A stretch of DNA of 64,000 bases from Cryptomeria japonica (Eukaryota; Streptophyta; Pinopsida; Cupressales; Cupressaceae): positions 161,940,849 through 162,004,848 of the forward strand of contig NC_081413.1 of NCBI RefSeq assembly GCF_030272615.1, given 5' to 3'. Each line of letters opens with the position of its first letter. Within the stretch, counting starts at the first letter, position 1. The notes under the pieces are model-generated. The model was not told the DNA's origin. It saw only the letters and a list, made by a program, of their open reading frames with translations, and searched no databases. Positions 1 to 12,350 of the stretch are shown one piece after another. Position numbers and translations under genes: made by a program.

Positions 1-489
1 AACTCTCTATATGTTATCATCATCAAAATGATTCTCTAAGATGTCTTTAAATAGACATACAAAACTTATGGCAGCCATAGGAACACAATTCCCTAGGTGC
101 AGTGTATCTAGACAAGTAATCATAACTCATCACAAAAATGGCTGCCAAACAAACGGTGTTGGTAACTCATCACAAAAGTGGATACCGGTTAGAGAAGTTT
201 AATACCGGTTGGAATAAAACTAGTGAATCGTTGTTATGGAATCTTCCACTTGATCTTCTTCTTCCTCTTCATCCTGATTCTAATGCCAACTTAATGTTAC
301 CACAGGTTATCTCCTAGGCACATACCAGTTGACACAAAGTACCGGTTCGAGATAGACCTTAAACATACCGGTTGGTAGTGTAAACCAATTGAAGTTACAC
401 CAGTAGTCAATGTTATCATATATGTGTGTGAGAGTGTTTCATCAATGACAACAAGTGATGAATACATTACAATCATCATCAAACCAACA
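1..489 (-). repeat. E1 LTR, copy nearest the window edge (partial)
   Basis: These bases match 6340-6828 at a constant offset of 6339, so this is a second copy of the LTR at 5723-6828. The window edge cuts off about 616 bases. On the minus strand, the direction of the element, the LTR begins TGTTGGTTTGATGATG at 489, directly after the polypurine tract, so this is the 3' LTR. The two copies differ at scattered positions, which suggests an old insertion. The 73-codon open frame inside it is not a gene. Confidence 0.85.
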
Positions 490-501
490 ATCTCCCCCTT
501 T
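490..501 (-). other. E1 polypurine tract
   Basis: The minus strand reads AAAGGGGGAGAT immediately before the TGTTGG start of the LTR. This is the expected position and composition of the plus-strand priming site of an LTR retrotransposon. The same tract, slightly mutated, lies beside the shared LTR at 6829-6840. Confidence 0.8.
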
Positions 502-986
502 GGCATTGATGGCAACACTTAGAAAATTTTGAGCAATACAATACCACTAAGTGTGCATACACAACATATTTACACATATATACTCATACTCCCTTTGAAT
601 GTAACACTCCCTCTTAATGCATGCATAAATAGAAAATTTTCAAAAACACACATACATATTATTACTCCCCCTTTGACAACAATGCCAAAATGATAAAGTA
701 AAATATATACATATATATAGAAAATCTATATCAAAGAGTTCAACAAATATTACTATTTGAAACAAATTTATGCATTAGCTATTCTCATGAAAATATTATT
801 CAAATTCTGCTTCATCTGGGATAGAGTATTTTGCCATGATTCCAGTATGTTATTTGTATACTCTGAGCTAGACAATAGCTAAGAATAGAATTTTTCCATT
901 GAGTCAAGTGAGCACGTTTCAGGAGTAGCAAGAATAGCTTCTACACTAGAGTAGGCTCTTTGAAGAATGTCAATCAATGTGGTGAG

Positions 987-3911
987 CTAACTCTTAAGCT
1001 CTCTTAGAGATTGGAATATCTTTTCTCTCTCATTATCATTCCTGATTAGTTTGTCATGGAGTTCATCTATAGACTGGTTAAAGACATGAATGGAGTCCTG
1101 GAGTGGGACATATGCCTTGCATAACCTTTCTATTTCTTGCGTAGTTTCAACTTGATTCTTAGTAATATCACAATAAAAGAAAGTAATATTGGAGGTAGAG
1201 GCAGGATACTTTCCTCTAGATTCAATAGCTTTCTTCAACAGACTGCCATTATGAGGTAAAGCCATTTTGCCATTTTCAATGTGCTTAGCCAACTTATCTC
1301 GATATTCCTTCTTGTGGCTCTTCTCAATAGATATTTGAGCAACATCTTCAAGTGATTTTATTTGATCAGATGCCTCTGCAACTAGCTGACCAAGTTTGCT
1401 AATAGGAGTGGGAAGATGTGCGACAGAGGTTTCCGGTAATAATCGAGATAAAATTTCTACTACATTTTGGATTGTCTTTGCCTCAATTCTTTGTTCTTTC
1501 AACCTCTTCTTATGTGCACGAGGTTGCATAACATTAGCAATCTTCATCATTTCAGATGCACTCAAGGTATTCATATCGATAGGACCTAAAATACTTAAAG
1601 AGTCTTCATCATCATCATAAAACAATTTTTGCTTTGCTGGTTCAAGGGGTGTACGCTTAATGATGGCTCTTTCTGTATTTTCTTCTATTTTATCTTTTGC
1701 TTGCTGAGTAGTAGCTTCCTCAGTGGACTCCTTTTGAGTGATCTCAGTGACCGGTGGAGATTGGGGTTTCTCCAGCTATTCAATTACCGGTTTACTGACC
1801 TCTTTTAGTTGAGTACCTGGTTGATCACCTGTTGTATCCTGTACTTCTATGATTGAAGGAGGATCCATATCTGGTGCAGTAATGTCTCCAAATAGGTCCA
1901 CTATATCCTGAATGTCCTCATCAACATGAATAACGCAGTCATCCTTCTTCTTGGTTGAATAGACTATATCAGCTGGAATAATTTCCTCTATATCCATTTC
2001 CGGAGAAACATCATTTGTGGTTTCATCCTTATTGACAGAGTGAAGGTTATCTTCCCTTTATTTGATTACACAGGCTAGTTGGTGAGTTTTTGACTCAATA
2101 ACTTCCCTTTTTCCATTAAGGAGCTTCAATCTCCTCATTTTAAAATCAAAATATACTTTGTATTCCTTAGGCAAAGCACTAATTCCATTTGATGATAATG
2201 TGGGAAAATACTGTACCAATACTTAATCAATAATCTTCTTTTCTAACTGAGTGGCTTCTTTCCATTTTTCTAACAAAGTATTATACAAAGAGAGTGAAAT
2301 ATCTTTCTCTAAATCATGTGGAAATCTATTGTAGTGATTCAGCAAAGCTATTACCTGTTGGAGTATTTCCTTCTGCTCATCTACAATAAAAGAATCATAA
2401 TGTTCTTTAACATTTTCAAACCTGTTTCTTCTCAATGACTTCATTGTTCTCTCAAATATTGTGTCAGGTTTGTAGGTCGCAATATCTAATGGTGTAGTTT
2501 CCTTCCGCACTACCTTTTCCTTCTTAGGTGTTCTGTCAGTTTCCTTCTCCTTCTTAGGTTCTTCTTCTTCGGACTCTGTTCCCTCAGATTCTAGTTGCAA
2601 AATTAGTTTCCTGTTCCTCTTCTTCTTTGGTGCACTCTCCTTTTTCTCAATTATTTTGGGTGTTGGTTCCTTCTTGGTTAGGACACTCCAATTCACCCTT
2701 GTAGTTTTCTTCACAGGAGATTTTTCATCACTTTTCTTTTGCTTTCCTTTAGCATTAGCTATAGGTGCAGTATTGGTTTCAGCAGGTGCAACTTGGATTG
2801 CTAAGATGTCCAATTTTGCCTTCTTTTTGTCTATGGGCGATGCTAACAGGGTATTAGCATAGCCAACTAGTAAGTCATGATTGACCTTGTAGCTCATATC
2901 TTCCATCTCTTCCTCTCTTAGTTCTCTTGCTTGCATTAATCAAAAGTCAGTGGTAACCGTGAAGATTATGTCTTTTTCAAAATGTTTTACCATATCTTCA
3001 GGTATCCTCATTTTCAAGCTCATTTTCTTCTGAAATTCATTAGAGTACCTATTGGTGGCAGCTAAAAAGGTATTCTTCATAGCCTTAATGTTGTTCCTTA
3101 TCTGAGCATTGACTGGTTGTTCTTTGGACCATTCAATGTCACCTATACTCGGTAGAATGTTCTGAAAGTAGAAGAATAACCCAACCAACAGCTGACCAAA
3201 CTTGAACTTCTGAGTATTGTCCTTTTTAATGGATTTCAAATTTACAAATAGCTAGACTCTGATAGCTTCACAAATATCATAGTCTACATTTTCAACAATC
3301 ATACTATGAGCTGTATGAATTGTTGCAGATGGAACACTGTTAAGTCTAATATAGTAGAATACTTAGTAGCCTATCACCATTGCTGCAAGTTTCACTGCAG
3401 GATCTCTAATATTGTTAACAGAGAAAGCATGCCTATCAAATTTAGAACTGGTTAGCTTGAAGACAATGTCTTTTAAAATTTTCCTCAACTCAGGAACTTT
3501 ACCGGTTGAGCAATAACCCGTTACAACCCTAATGGCTTCCTTGGTAATTGTGTGAGTCCTTTCTAGATACATATTTTCTCCATGGACTCGACTCAAGATT
3601 ATTCTAATGTGCTCTTCCTCAAAATCTTCAAGAAGGCAGGTGGCATTATGAAATCCTTTTTCAAAAACCCTAGCATATTTAGGTTCAATCTTTCCTTCCT
3701 TATTACAGAGTGATTTCAGCTGAGTATAGATGTGAAGAGTTCCCAAATCTTCAACTTCACAATCTATATAGTTGGAAAAATCTCCTTGGATCACAACTCC
3801 ACATGGGACTTGCGATAATGCATTATAAGACATGATTTCCTCTACCTTTACAGCTTGCTCAGGCTTAGCAGTGATCAATAATCTCTCTACAGACTTAGAT
3901 GTAGATGTCAT
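987..3911 (-). pseudogene. E1 ORF2, long protein of unknown function, broken by stops
   Basis: Open pieces at 3363-3911, 2940-3239, 2223-2936, 1776-1997 and 987-1625 all lie in one frame. They make a single reading frame of about 975 codons interrupted only by a handful of stops. It starts MTSTSKSVERL at 3911, after a gap of about 450 bases from ORF1. The first 300 residues look globular (HTITKEAIRVVTG, YDICEAIR). The middle is basic and acidic low complexity (KKKRNRKL, ESEEEEPKKEKE), and the last 210 residues are helical and charged. I see no protease, integrase, reverse transcriptase or RNase H motif. The N-terminal part resembles the matching ORF of element E2 (46832-48100), so it is a conserved second protein of this family. 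Its function is unknown to me. Confidence 0.7.
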
Positions 3912-4364
3912 TCTAGATAGACAAGATTCAAGGAGGTGAACAAAGATATACCTGATTGTCTTGCACGTCGCTCGATTTCCCAGTTGAACTATTCAAATGC
4001 ACTCCCATTCGCTTCTCTGCAGCTTCTGATTCAACTTGATTTCTCTTAATCACAAAGCAATTTGCCAATTCACACCAAGATAATCTCTCTCTTCTCTGCA
4101 ATCACTTCAATTTCTTTTCGAAGGGATTAGGGTAAAAATGATAAGCTAAAACTTTTTTTTATCCATTTTATCGACCACAATAAATGCACATACTTTTAGG
4201 TTACAAACCCTAATTTCACCGCTTAAGTGAAATACTGGTTAATTAACACGTCAACACAAAATCACCAAAATTCAAAATTCAAAAAGATTATTTCCTGCTT
4301 ATTTTACAAAAGGGGTCTGAAATATGTTTTACCGTTACGCTCCCCTTAGCCATTTTGGACAAGC

Positions 4365-5660
4365 TTATGTCACCGGTGTTGGATTCTCTTCACTAGGTGA
4401 AGGAATGATTTCTTCTACAGGAAATTCTTGACTTTTCTTCTTCCTTGTCTGGTTCATATCTTCTCTTGTTTCCTCAACATCAATTTTCTACTTGCCTTTC
4501 TAATCCTTAGTAGAGTTGACTGGTTTGTTGTTTCTGGTTCTGCAAAACTTTTCTAGGTGCCCCGCTTTGTTGTAGTGGTAACAGACCATACCAAATGATC
4601 TCCAAGGTCTTGCATTTCCTCTTCTTGTTCTTTTTTTCTAGTTCATAGCCACATGACCAATTTTATTGCAAAAGGTACACACAAAATTTGTTACCTTTTT
4701 CATTTTGAATGGACTAAACCGGTTGTCATAGGATCTTTGCCAGTTCTTGTTCACCCGGTTATCAAAATTCCTTGTCTGGTCACCATATGGACTAGGATGC
4801 CTGTGTGGTACAGGATTGTTTGCACCATATCTGCACTCATTGTGTCTATGCCCATACATTCCACAAGTGTAGCAACGACCTTCAAACTTTCTAGATACAT
4901 ACCTAAAATTAGTATTATAGCTTGTGTTTTTGTTAGGTTTGTTCCTACAAACATTTGCAGTATGACCAGGCTTATGACAAACAAGGCAAACAGGTTTAAA
5001 ATCCTTCTTATCGGTAGTCCTATTGACTTTACAAGCATTTTTATTCTTTGGATAGTTGCTCTTTGTGCCAGAGGATTCACCTTTTTCAGTTGTATGAAAG
5101 CCAAGTCCAGAGATATCACTCTTCATTCTCTATGATTTAATTTGTTCTTCCAGCATGGTAGAACTTTTAACAAACTTCTTCAGTTTCTCATTGGCTTCAG
5201 TAAGCTTATTGACCAGATCTTCATTATGCTTTGACAAATTCTCTTTCAAAGATGATGCCAACTCAAGGTCTAGCTTTAAGTTCTCATTTTCTTTTGTTTC
5301 AGCTATTAAGTCCTCGTGCATGGTGTCTCTTTCCTATTTGATTTTTAGAATCTCTTGATCTCTTGCCTTGATAAGATCTTCAACAGCTCTTCTAGATTCC
5401 AATTCCTGACTCATGCGGATAGTGAGACCTTCTAGTTCTCTCCTTAGATTCAGTTTCTCACCCTGCAACATTTCAACTTCTTCTGATAAAGCATCAATAT
5501 TAGCTTCATCTGAAGAAATGTTGTTAGATATTTCTAATAGTTTCTCAGATAGCTCTCTCCTCTTGACTTGAGAAGCTTTCAGTTTGTCCCTAAGGGATTC
5601 AACTTCATTTCTACTAGCTTCTAGCCCTCTAGCCATCTTGAAGTAGCTTTTGTCCCCCAT
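4365..5660 (-). pseudogene. E1 ORF1, gag-like protein with coiled coil and zinc knuckles
   Basis: One frame of about 431 codons runs from an ATG at 5658-5660, about 60 bases inside the 5' LTR, to a TAA at 4365, with at least five in-frame stops. The first 180 residues are heptad-rich and charged (LRDKLKASQVKRRELSEKL), a likely coiled coil. Three CCHC-type knuckles follow: CLVCHKPGHTANVC and CYTCGMYGHRHNEC are complete, and CTFCNKIGHVAMN has lost its last cysteine. A fourth, CYHYNKAGHLEKFC, has tyrosine for the second cysteine. Position and knuckles indicate a nucleocapsid-like gag that binds element RNA. No pol follows. The stops make the copy inactive. Confidence 0.75.
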
Positions 5661-5708
5661 GGTAGTTTCAAGATTCCCTTCTAAGCGGTTAAGCTTCAAA
5701 GAAGTTAG

Positions 5709-5720
5709 GCTCTGATACCA
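5709..5720 (-). other. E1 primer binding site (initiator Met tRNA)
   Basis: The minus strand reads TGGTATCAGAGC two bases downstream of the LTR end. This is the complement of the 3' end of plant initiator methionine tRNA and the usual primer site of Ty1-copia type elements. It fixes the element direction and the 5' LTR boundary. Confidence 0.9.
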
Positions 5721-5722
5721 AT

Positions 5723-6828
5723 TGATGGACTTGAAAATCACTGAGAGAAGGGAGTGAATCAGTGACACCAAAACACACACTACTTTAAACACTAACTGGT
5801 AGATGAAGTTAACCAAGCAGCTAAACAAAATACATGCTATCCAAAATGAAATAATAGCATCCACATAAAGTAGAACATCCACCATCACACAAGTGTTTAT
5901 ACGTGGAAAACCCAAATAGGTAAAAACCAAGGTGAGATGGAACTCACAAGTTAACTATCTACAGTTATAGAAAACTGACCAGTTAGGGTCTTACAAAGAG
6001 CTCTGCTAGGAGCGAATCTTGTTAGAGATTCCAAGCTTGATTAGAAGCTTATACCCTGTCAAGAGTACTACCCTATTAGGAGTAACCTCACTGGAGGATT
6101 TAAGAATCCAAACTAATGGATCACCTTATTAGAGGATTTGTACAATGAAGCTTGTTAGAGCTTACCCAGTTAAGGGATTTGAATTCGTTGTAATGGTTAG
6201 AAAACAACAAGAAAAGATTGATTTGTTCTTAGTAGAACAAAACTTTCTTGATTAGATCCTTCTAAGTACATTCAACACTGCTCTGCATCTTAACACTTAT
6301 TGCTTCTCAACAAAATCTTTTTCAATATTTTCACATAACAAATCTCTATATGTTATCATCATCAAAATGATTCTCTAAGAAGTTTTTAAATAGACATAAA
6401 AACCTTATGTCGGTCATAGGAACACAATTCCGTAGGTGCAATGTATCTATACAAGTAATCATAACTCATCACAAAAATGACCACCAAATAAACAATGTTG
6501 GTAACTCATCACAAAATCGGATACTGGTTAGAGCAGTTTAATACCAGTTGGAATAAAACTAGTGAATTGTTGTTATGGAATCTTCCACTTGATCTTCTTC
6601 TCCATCAAGAATTTGATTCTGATGTCGACTTAGTGTTACCACAAGTTATCTCTTAGGCACATATCGGTTGACACAAAGTACCGGTTAGAGATAAACCTTA
6701 AACGTACCCATTGGTAGTGTAAACCAATTGAAGTTACACCGGTAGTCAATGTTATCATATATGTGTGTGAGAGTGTTTCATCAATGACAACAAGTGTTGA
6801 ATACATTACAATCATCATCAAACCAACA
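5723..6828 (-). repeat. E1 LTR shared by two element copies
   Basis: This 1106-bp LTR is bounded on the plus strand by TGATGG and CCAACA, an imperfect short inverted repeat. A primer site lies on its left and a polypurine tract on its right. It is therefore the 5' LTR of the copy to its left (490-5722) and the 3' LTR of the truncated copy to its right (6829-8210 and 19008-19625). The LTR-internal-LTR-internal order is the product expected from recombination between LTRs of tandem copies. Confidence 0.85.
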
Positions 6829-8210
6829 ATCTCCTCCTTTAGAATTGATGGCAACAATTAGAAAATTTTGACCAATACAATACCGCTAAGTGTGCATACA
6901 CAACATATTTACACATATATACTCATACTCCCTTTGAATGTAACACTCCCTCTTAATGCATGCATAAATAGAAAATTTTCAAAAACACACATACATATTA
7001 TTACTCCCCCTTTGACAAAAATGCCAAAATGATAAAGTAAAATATAAAAATATATATAGAAAATCTATATCAAAGAGTTCAGCAAATATTACTATTTGAA
7101 ACAAGTTTATGCATTAGCTATTCTCATGAAAATATTATTGAAATTCTACTTCATCTAGGATAGAGTATTCTTCCATGATTCTAGTATGTTATTTGTATAC
7201 TCTGAGGTAGACAACAACTGAGAATAGAATTCTTCGATTGAGTCAAGTGAGCACGTTTCAAGAGTAGCAAGAATAGCTTCTGCACTAGAGTAGGCTCTCT
7301 GAAGAATGTCAATCTATGCGGTGAGATAACTCTTGAGCTCTTAGAGATTGGAATCTCTTTGCTCTCTCATTATCATTCCTAATCAGTCTTTCATGTAGTT
7401 CATCTATAGACCGATTAAAGACATGAATGGGGTCTTGGAGTGGGACATATGTCGTGCATAACCTTTCTATTTTCTGTGCAGTTTCAACTTGATTCTTAGT
7501 AATATCAGAATAAAAGAAAGTAATATTGGAGGTAGAGGCAAGATACTTTCTTCCAGATTCAATAGCTTTCTTCAACAGACTGCCATTATGAGATAAAGCC
7601 ATTTTACCATTTTCAATGTACTTAGCCAGCTTATCTCCATATGCCTTCTTTTGGCTCTTCTCAGTAGATATTTGAGCAACATATTCAAATAATTTGATTC
7701 GATCAGATGCCTCTACGACTAGCTAACCAAGTTTGCTGATAGGAGTGAGAATATGTGCGACAGAGGTTTCCGGTAGTAATCCAGACAAAATTCCTATTCC
7801 ATTCTAGATTGTCTCTGCCTCAATTATTTGTTCTTTCAACCTCTTCTTGTGTGCACAAGATTGTATAACATTATCAATCTTCATCATTTTAGATGCAGTC
7901 AAGGTATTCATATCGATAGGACCTGAAATACTTAAAGAGTCTTCATCACCATCATCAAGCAATTTTTTCTTTGTCGGTCCAGGGGGTATACACTTAATGA
8001 TGGCCCTTTCTATATTTTCTTTTGTTTTATCTTCTTTGCCAAGTAGTAGCTTCCTTAGTGGACTCCTTTTGAGTGATCTCAGTGACTGGTGGAGATTGGG
8101 GTTTCTCCAGTTGTTCAATTACCGGTTTAATGACCTCTTTTAGTTGAGTACCTGGTTGATCACCTATTGTATCCTATACTTCTATGATTGAAGGAGGATC
8201 CATATCTAGT
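6829..8210 (-). pseudogene. Second E1 copy, end of ORF2 (left of CACTA insertion)
   Basis: The sequence follows 490-1870 of the first copy at constant offset and encodes the same C-terminal ORF2 region (for example MNTLTASKMMKIDNV), now broken by stops and shifts. It stops abruptly at 8210 in ATCTAGT. Homology resumes at 19008 with AGTGCAGTAATG, showing that 8211-19007 is an insertion. Confidence 0.85.
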
Positions 8211-8400
8211 AACTAATACATTTAGCCTAAAATTCCAACGGAGAAGGTATGTTGTGATCAAACTTGATTTTTTTTTGAAAAAATGCCTGATTTTGTTGGA
8301 ATTCCGACGATAATGCAACATTTGGTTTCGACAGAGAAGGAATTGGCAATGACATTTGGGTTTTTTTAGAAAAAGTGCCTACGTTCGTCAAAATTATGAT
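8211..8400. repeat. CACTA left terminal and subterminal repeats
   Basis: The terminal inverted repeat starts AACTAATACATTT, followed by scattered motifs such as TTGGAATTCCGACGATAATG. These resemble inverted copies of motifs near the right end. In CACTA elements such subterminal repeats bind the TNPA-type protein. The function here is inferred from family. Confidence 0.7.
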
Positions 8401-9544
8401 GACCTCATGCATTACTTAAAAAAAAAAAAAAAGACCAAGTCATTTCATAAATCCCGCCTCTTTACAAAATCCCACCTCTCATTCATCCCGCCTCTGTAGC
8501 GAACCTGTGGGTTTAATCATGGCGGGGAAGATCATTGGTGTGACAAACACAACCACAGTGGAGAATGGGGGCATGAAGTGCCATGGGCACAAAGTGCCAA
8601 GGGCTGGCACATAACCAGCAAGGACGACCGCAAGGGAGCCCAAAATGGGTTGTGTAAACAGTGATGCCCAGGCCTCCGTCAATAGCAATAAGAGCTACGG
8701 ACGGAGGAAGAAGTTCACCCGCAAAAAAAGCTACGAATGGAGGAAGAAGTTAACCTGCAATAAGAGTTTCCTCTATGCTATATATCCAACGTCACTGCCA
8801 TGTTAGGCTGGAAGTGGCGATGGAGTATGATTTGGTGGAAGTGGAGGCAGACACTAGCCGACATTGATCAATCAGTCGCTAGTAATGGGAGACATTATTT
8901 TAAATGGTATGAAAAATTTCTAACTATGGCTAGATAGATCCTGCTTTGGTTTTCAGGAAGCCATTGGAGTGAAGTTGATTGCATCTTCTAGTGTTAGATA
9001 ATTTGTATTTTCCTCATTGTAGGGAAGATAGGTTGTGTACTTCATATTTTAATGCTTATCTTGAAGGAGATTGGATGTGTGGTGGACATTTATTTCAAAT
9101 TATTATTGTCTTGTATCGTGTTTATGTTAAAATATGAATTTGCAGGTGCATGTAATCGTGCAAACTTTCAGTAGTAGATGTTGTTGTGGACAAATCTTTT
9201 ACATATGTTTATTGTTCTATTCCAGTCTATATGAGAATTATGTAATTGTTAAAAAATTCCCATAAATAACAAAAAGATCTTTTGAAAAGTTTATTAAATA
9301 TTTAATGATGTTGGAAGTGTTATTGGGTTTTTGGTTTAGAGGTGAATGAGTCTATTTGGGATCAAGTATTTTGACGAGGCTAAGAGCAAGGCCCTAATAT
9401 CAAAATAGTTCAAAATAGAGGAAGCTTGGAACACAACTCCAAGTGATTTGGCAAAATTATTAACCCTCAATTCTAGGCTCTTGATAGGTTTTTATCCTAA
9501 GACTTGTTCTCCAATATCAAGTAGATAAATGAATTTTATGGTTC

Positions 9545-9675
9545 TTTTCCTTTAGCATTGAGTATTCACCATTCCCATCATTGTGTTCCATGAAATGACA
9601 TCTCTTTGAGGCATTCTGTCAAATAGCTCACCCTCTTTGCGGATGCTTCCACATTTTGCAAACATATATACCACA
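9545..9675 (-). pseudogene. PPR protein fragment carried in the CACTA element
   Basis: Reverse translation gives the pentatricopeptide repeat signature: YMFAKCGSI, then GELFDRMPQRDVISWNTMM. PPR proteins bind organellar RNA and are numerous in land plants. About 40 codons survive, with no start or continuing frame. This is a captured or inserted fragment, not a gene. Confidence 0.7.
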
Positions 9676-10369
9676 CTATCAAATCTCTATCCATCTTCGC
9701 TAGCTTCAACCACAACTATTCGCGTAAGCGTCCCTTCCTGATCGAGTGAATGAGTGCCTACCTAAAGGCCCTCCCAAGGTATCTTAGTTCACGTTGTCTC
9801 GAGGCATATTAGGGGATCACAATGGGGATCACAATAAGGAACATGCAGGTAGGGGCCATCCCCTAATGAACATGAAGGAGGGAGGTGGACATAGTTCCCT
9901 GTGGGTTTAATCGCTGTAGGATGTAGGAATGGTTTAATCGTTGCAGGAAAAAGGTAGGGTATAATCAACAAATTCATTGTTATACATATTCAAATATTTA
10001 GATTCAAATTTTATTATATATTTATCAGATTAATTGGCAATAGCAGAGATGGTGAGAGGTTTCTGTAATATGATATGATCGATTTAAAAGAAGAATTTCT
10101 TACAAGACCTAAATTGTTGAACAATCCTACAATCATGTATTATTTAAACACTGCATTTTAAATAATGAACAATATAGTTAGCCTGAAACATATTAACACT
10201 ACTTTCTATATTTAAAATATATCCTAATTAAGGGGATGGATGACCTAAATCTGTGTGATTGAGTGCCATTATGTAAAATATATCCGAATTATGGATGTTG
10301 GTATATATGGTAGTGACAGAAAATCCCTGTTGTAGAACCGTGAGAGCAATGTGTAGTGATCGAGTGCTA

Positions 10370-10770
10370 TTTTTTCTCGATGTTTTGGAGGGGAGCATAA
10401 GTGTACCATTAGGAAGGTGGTATAAAATGGAAGCTGAGAGGTATAAGGTTATGAGGTGTGGGTTAGGATAAGATAGGGAGGTAAGTGATGAAGAATGTAA
10501 TAGTAAAAGAGTAAGTTAGGATATGTTAGGGGTTTGGAAGGTAGGAAAGTGAATGGGGGGAGATAAAAGGATGTGAAGGATGGAATGGGGTTAGGTAGGT
10601 GAAGTAAAAGTAAGTGTGTATGAGGTTAAGGGGTAGGATATGATGTAGGAAAGTGGAGGAGGTTAAGATAGGGGATATGAAAGGTAGATGGAAGGTAATA
10701 ATGATAGGAAGTGAGGTAAAGGTTATGAGGTGTGGGTTAGAAAATAGGGTGTAGGAAATGGAAGGAAGGG
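10370..10770. other. Purine-rich strand-asymmetric tract in the CACTA element
   Basis: About 400 bases are strongly G+A rich on the plus strand with recurring GGTTAGG, AGGTGTGGGTTA and GATAGGGG words and very few C. GAGGTATAAGGTTATGAGGTGTGGGTTAG-like wording appears near both ends, suggesting internal duplication. The 141-codon minus-strand open frame over it is a product of composition. Confidence 0.5.
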
Positions 10771-11811
10771 TCATATCACTTTGAGAGTTTTCACCAAGAT
10801 GAGTAGCCCGAGTATGGACCTCAAATATTACAAGCCATGAGGATCCACTTGTAGTAGAGGAGCATATACTTGCATCTTGGGAGCTTATTAGGAGTTCGCC
10901 TTGAATTTGGGATATACATATAGAGGAGATAGAATATTGATCAATACACATTACCTAGCCTCATCATGTGTAAATAAAAGAGGTATAGACTATAGCAAGC
11001 ACATATCATGATCCAAAGGATCATATTCAAGAGTTGCTTCATCTCCAATCCTCTACATTTTTAAGATCCACAAATGGGGTTGAGGATAAGTCTTGTTTAC
11101 TAATTAGCTTGGACTTATGCTTTGGGTTGCATCTATATGTGAGCAACGTAAAGGCATAATTTTCAATGCAATTTTTGAGAGGACTTTCTTCCACCTTGTG
11201 GTACTGGGAGGATAAAATGCACCAACTCATATTGGAAACCCTCTCCAGATACCATTTTGGAGTGCTTCAAAGTGTGTTCTATTTCAAAATATTTTTGACA
11301 GAGATGCATAGATGAGTTTCACACTTTACATAATAAGGTTTCATAGTGGCTCAACATGAGAGTTAGTTTTTGGAGTTCTTGTAGTTTGTAGATTACATTC
11401 AAGACAAGTTACTTGTCAATTATTTCAATAGGGGTGGAAAGCCCAAAATTTTAGTTTTCCTACACATGGCCAATCCAAATGACTTTAGGGTTGCTATGGC
11501 AAAGTCTCTTATGGAAAAGGAGGTACATGGGAGGACACAAGAGGCATGAGAGAAGTTTGTAACATTTATTAAGAGACTAAAGTGTCCGTAGGCCTCCCCA
11601 TCCTTCAAAGGATAATTTAGACTTACTATATGATTTACAAAGAAAAACCCAATAGTATCAATATTAGGGACATAGGTCTACTAGAGCATAATAGGGGCCA
11701 TAGGGTAGTCACATTTGACCATCATAGACACAAGGATATTTTAGGTATGAGAGACTATAGGGCTATCAAGCTAGGCCTTCTATGACTCAACAAACTTTTA
11801 GGGGAGAATCT

Positions 11812-12350
11812 AGTGTGTTTAGTAATTAGGATCTTCTAATTATGGTGGGGCCTAGCCAACATAGGGTTATATGAGAGGCACATGTTATGTATATGTTAGT
11901 ATTAGACAGAGAGTGCCCATAAGGTTTTAGAGTAGGTGGACACCATGCTAGGATGTCAAAGTAGATAGTTGATATGTGGGTCTTTACCCTCCCAACCACT
12001 CAACATATACCACCATGGGTCTTTACCCTCCCAAACACACAAAGGTCAAAGGAAGATTCACTGCTGCAACACTCACTTTTTTTAACAGTCTCAAGCACTT
12101 AGGACAGTCACTCCTTTCATGGCCATTCTTGTTCACACAACACTCTCTAACATTAATTATGATGGTAGTGTACCTCCTTAAACCTTCCACCAACACCTAA
12201 CTCAATACCAAACTCTTTCCCAATCTCGCTAATGGACTAATTAACTCAATTCACTGTGAAATTGTGACGGTCAATGCAAGGTTTAGGACAGTAGTAATTA
12301 GGATCTTCTAATTATTGTGGGGCCTAGCCAACATAGGGTTATATGAGATA
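11812..12350 (+). repeat. Direct repeat of about 62 bp flanking about 410 bp
   Basis: The block AGTAATTAGGATCTTCTAAT plus the following 40 bases, which include GGGGCCTAGCCAACATAGGG, occurs at about 11817-11878 and again at 12290-12350 with few differences. Between them, TGGGTCTTTACCCTCCCAA is itself repeated twice (about 11978 and 12018). I see no gene. Confidence 0.7.
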
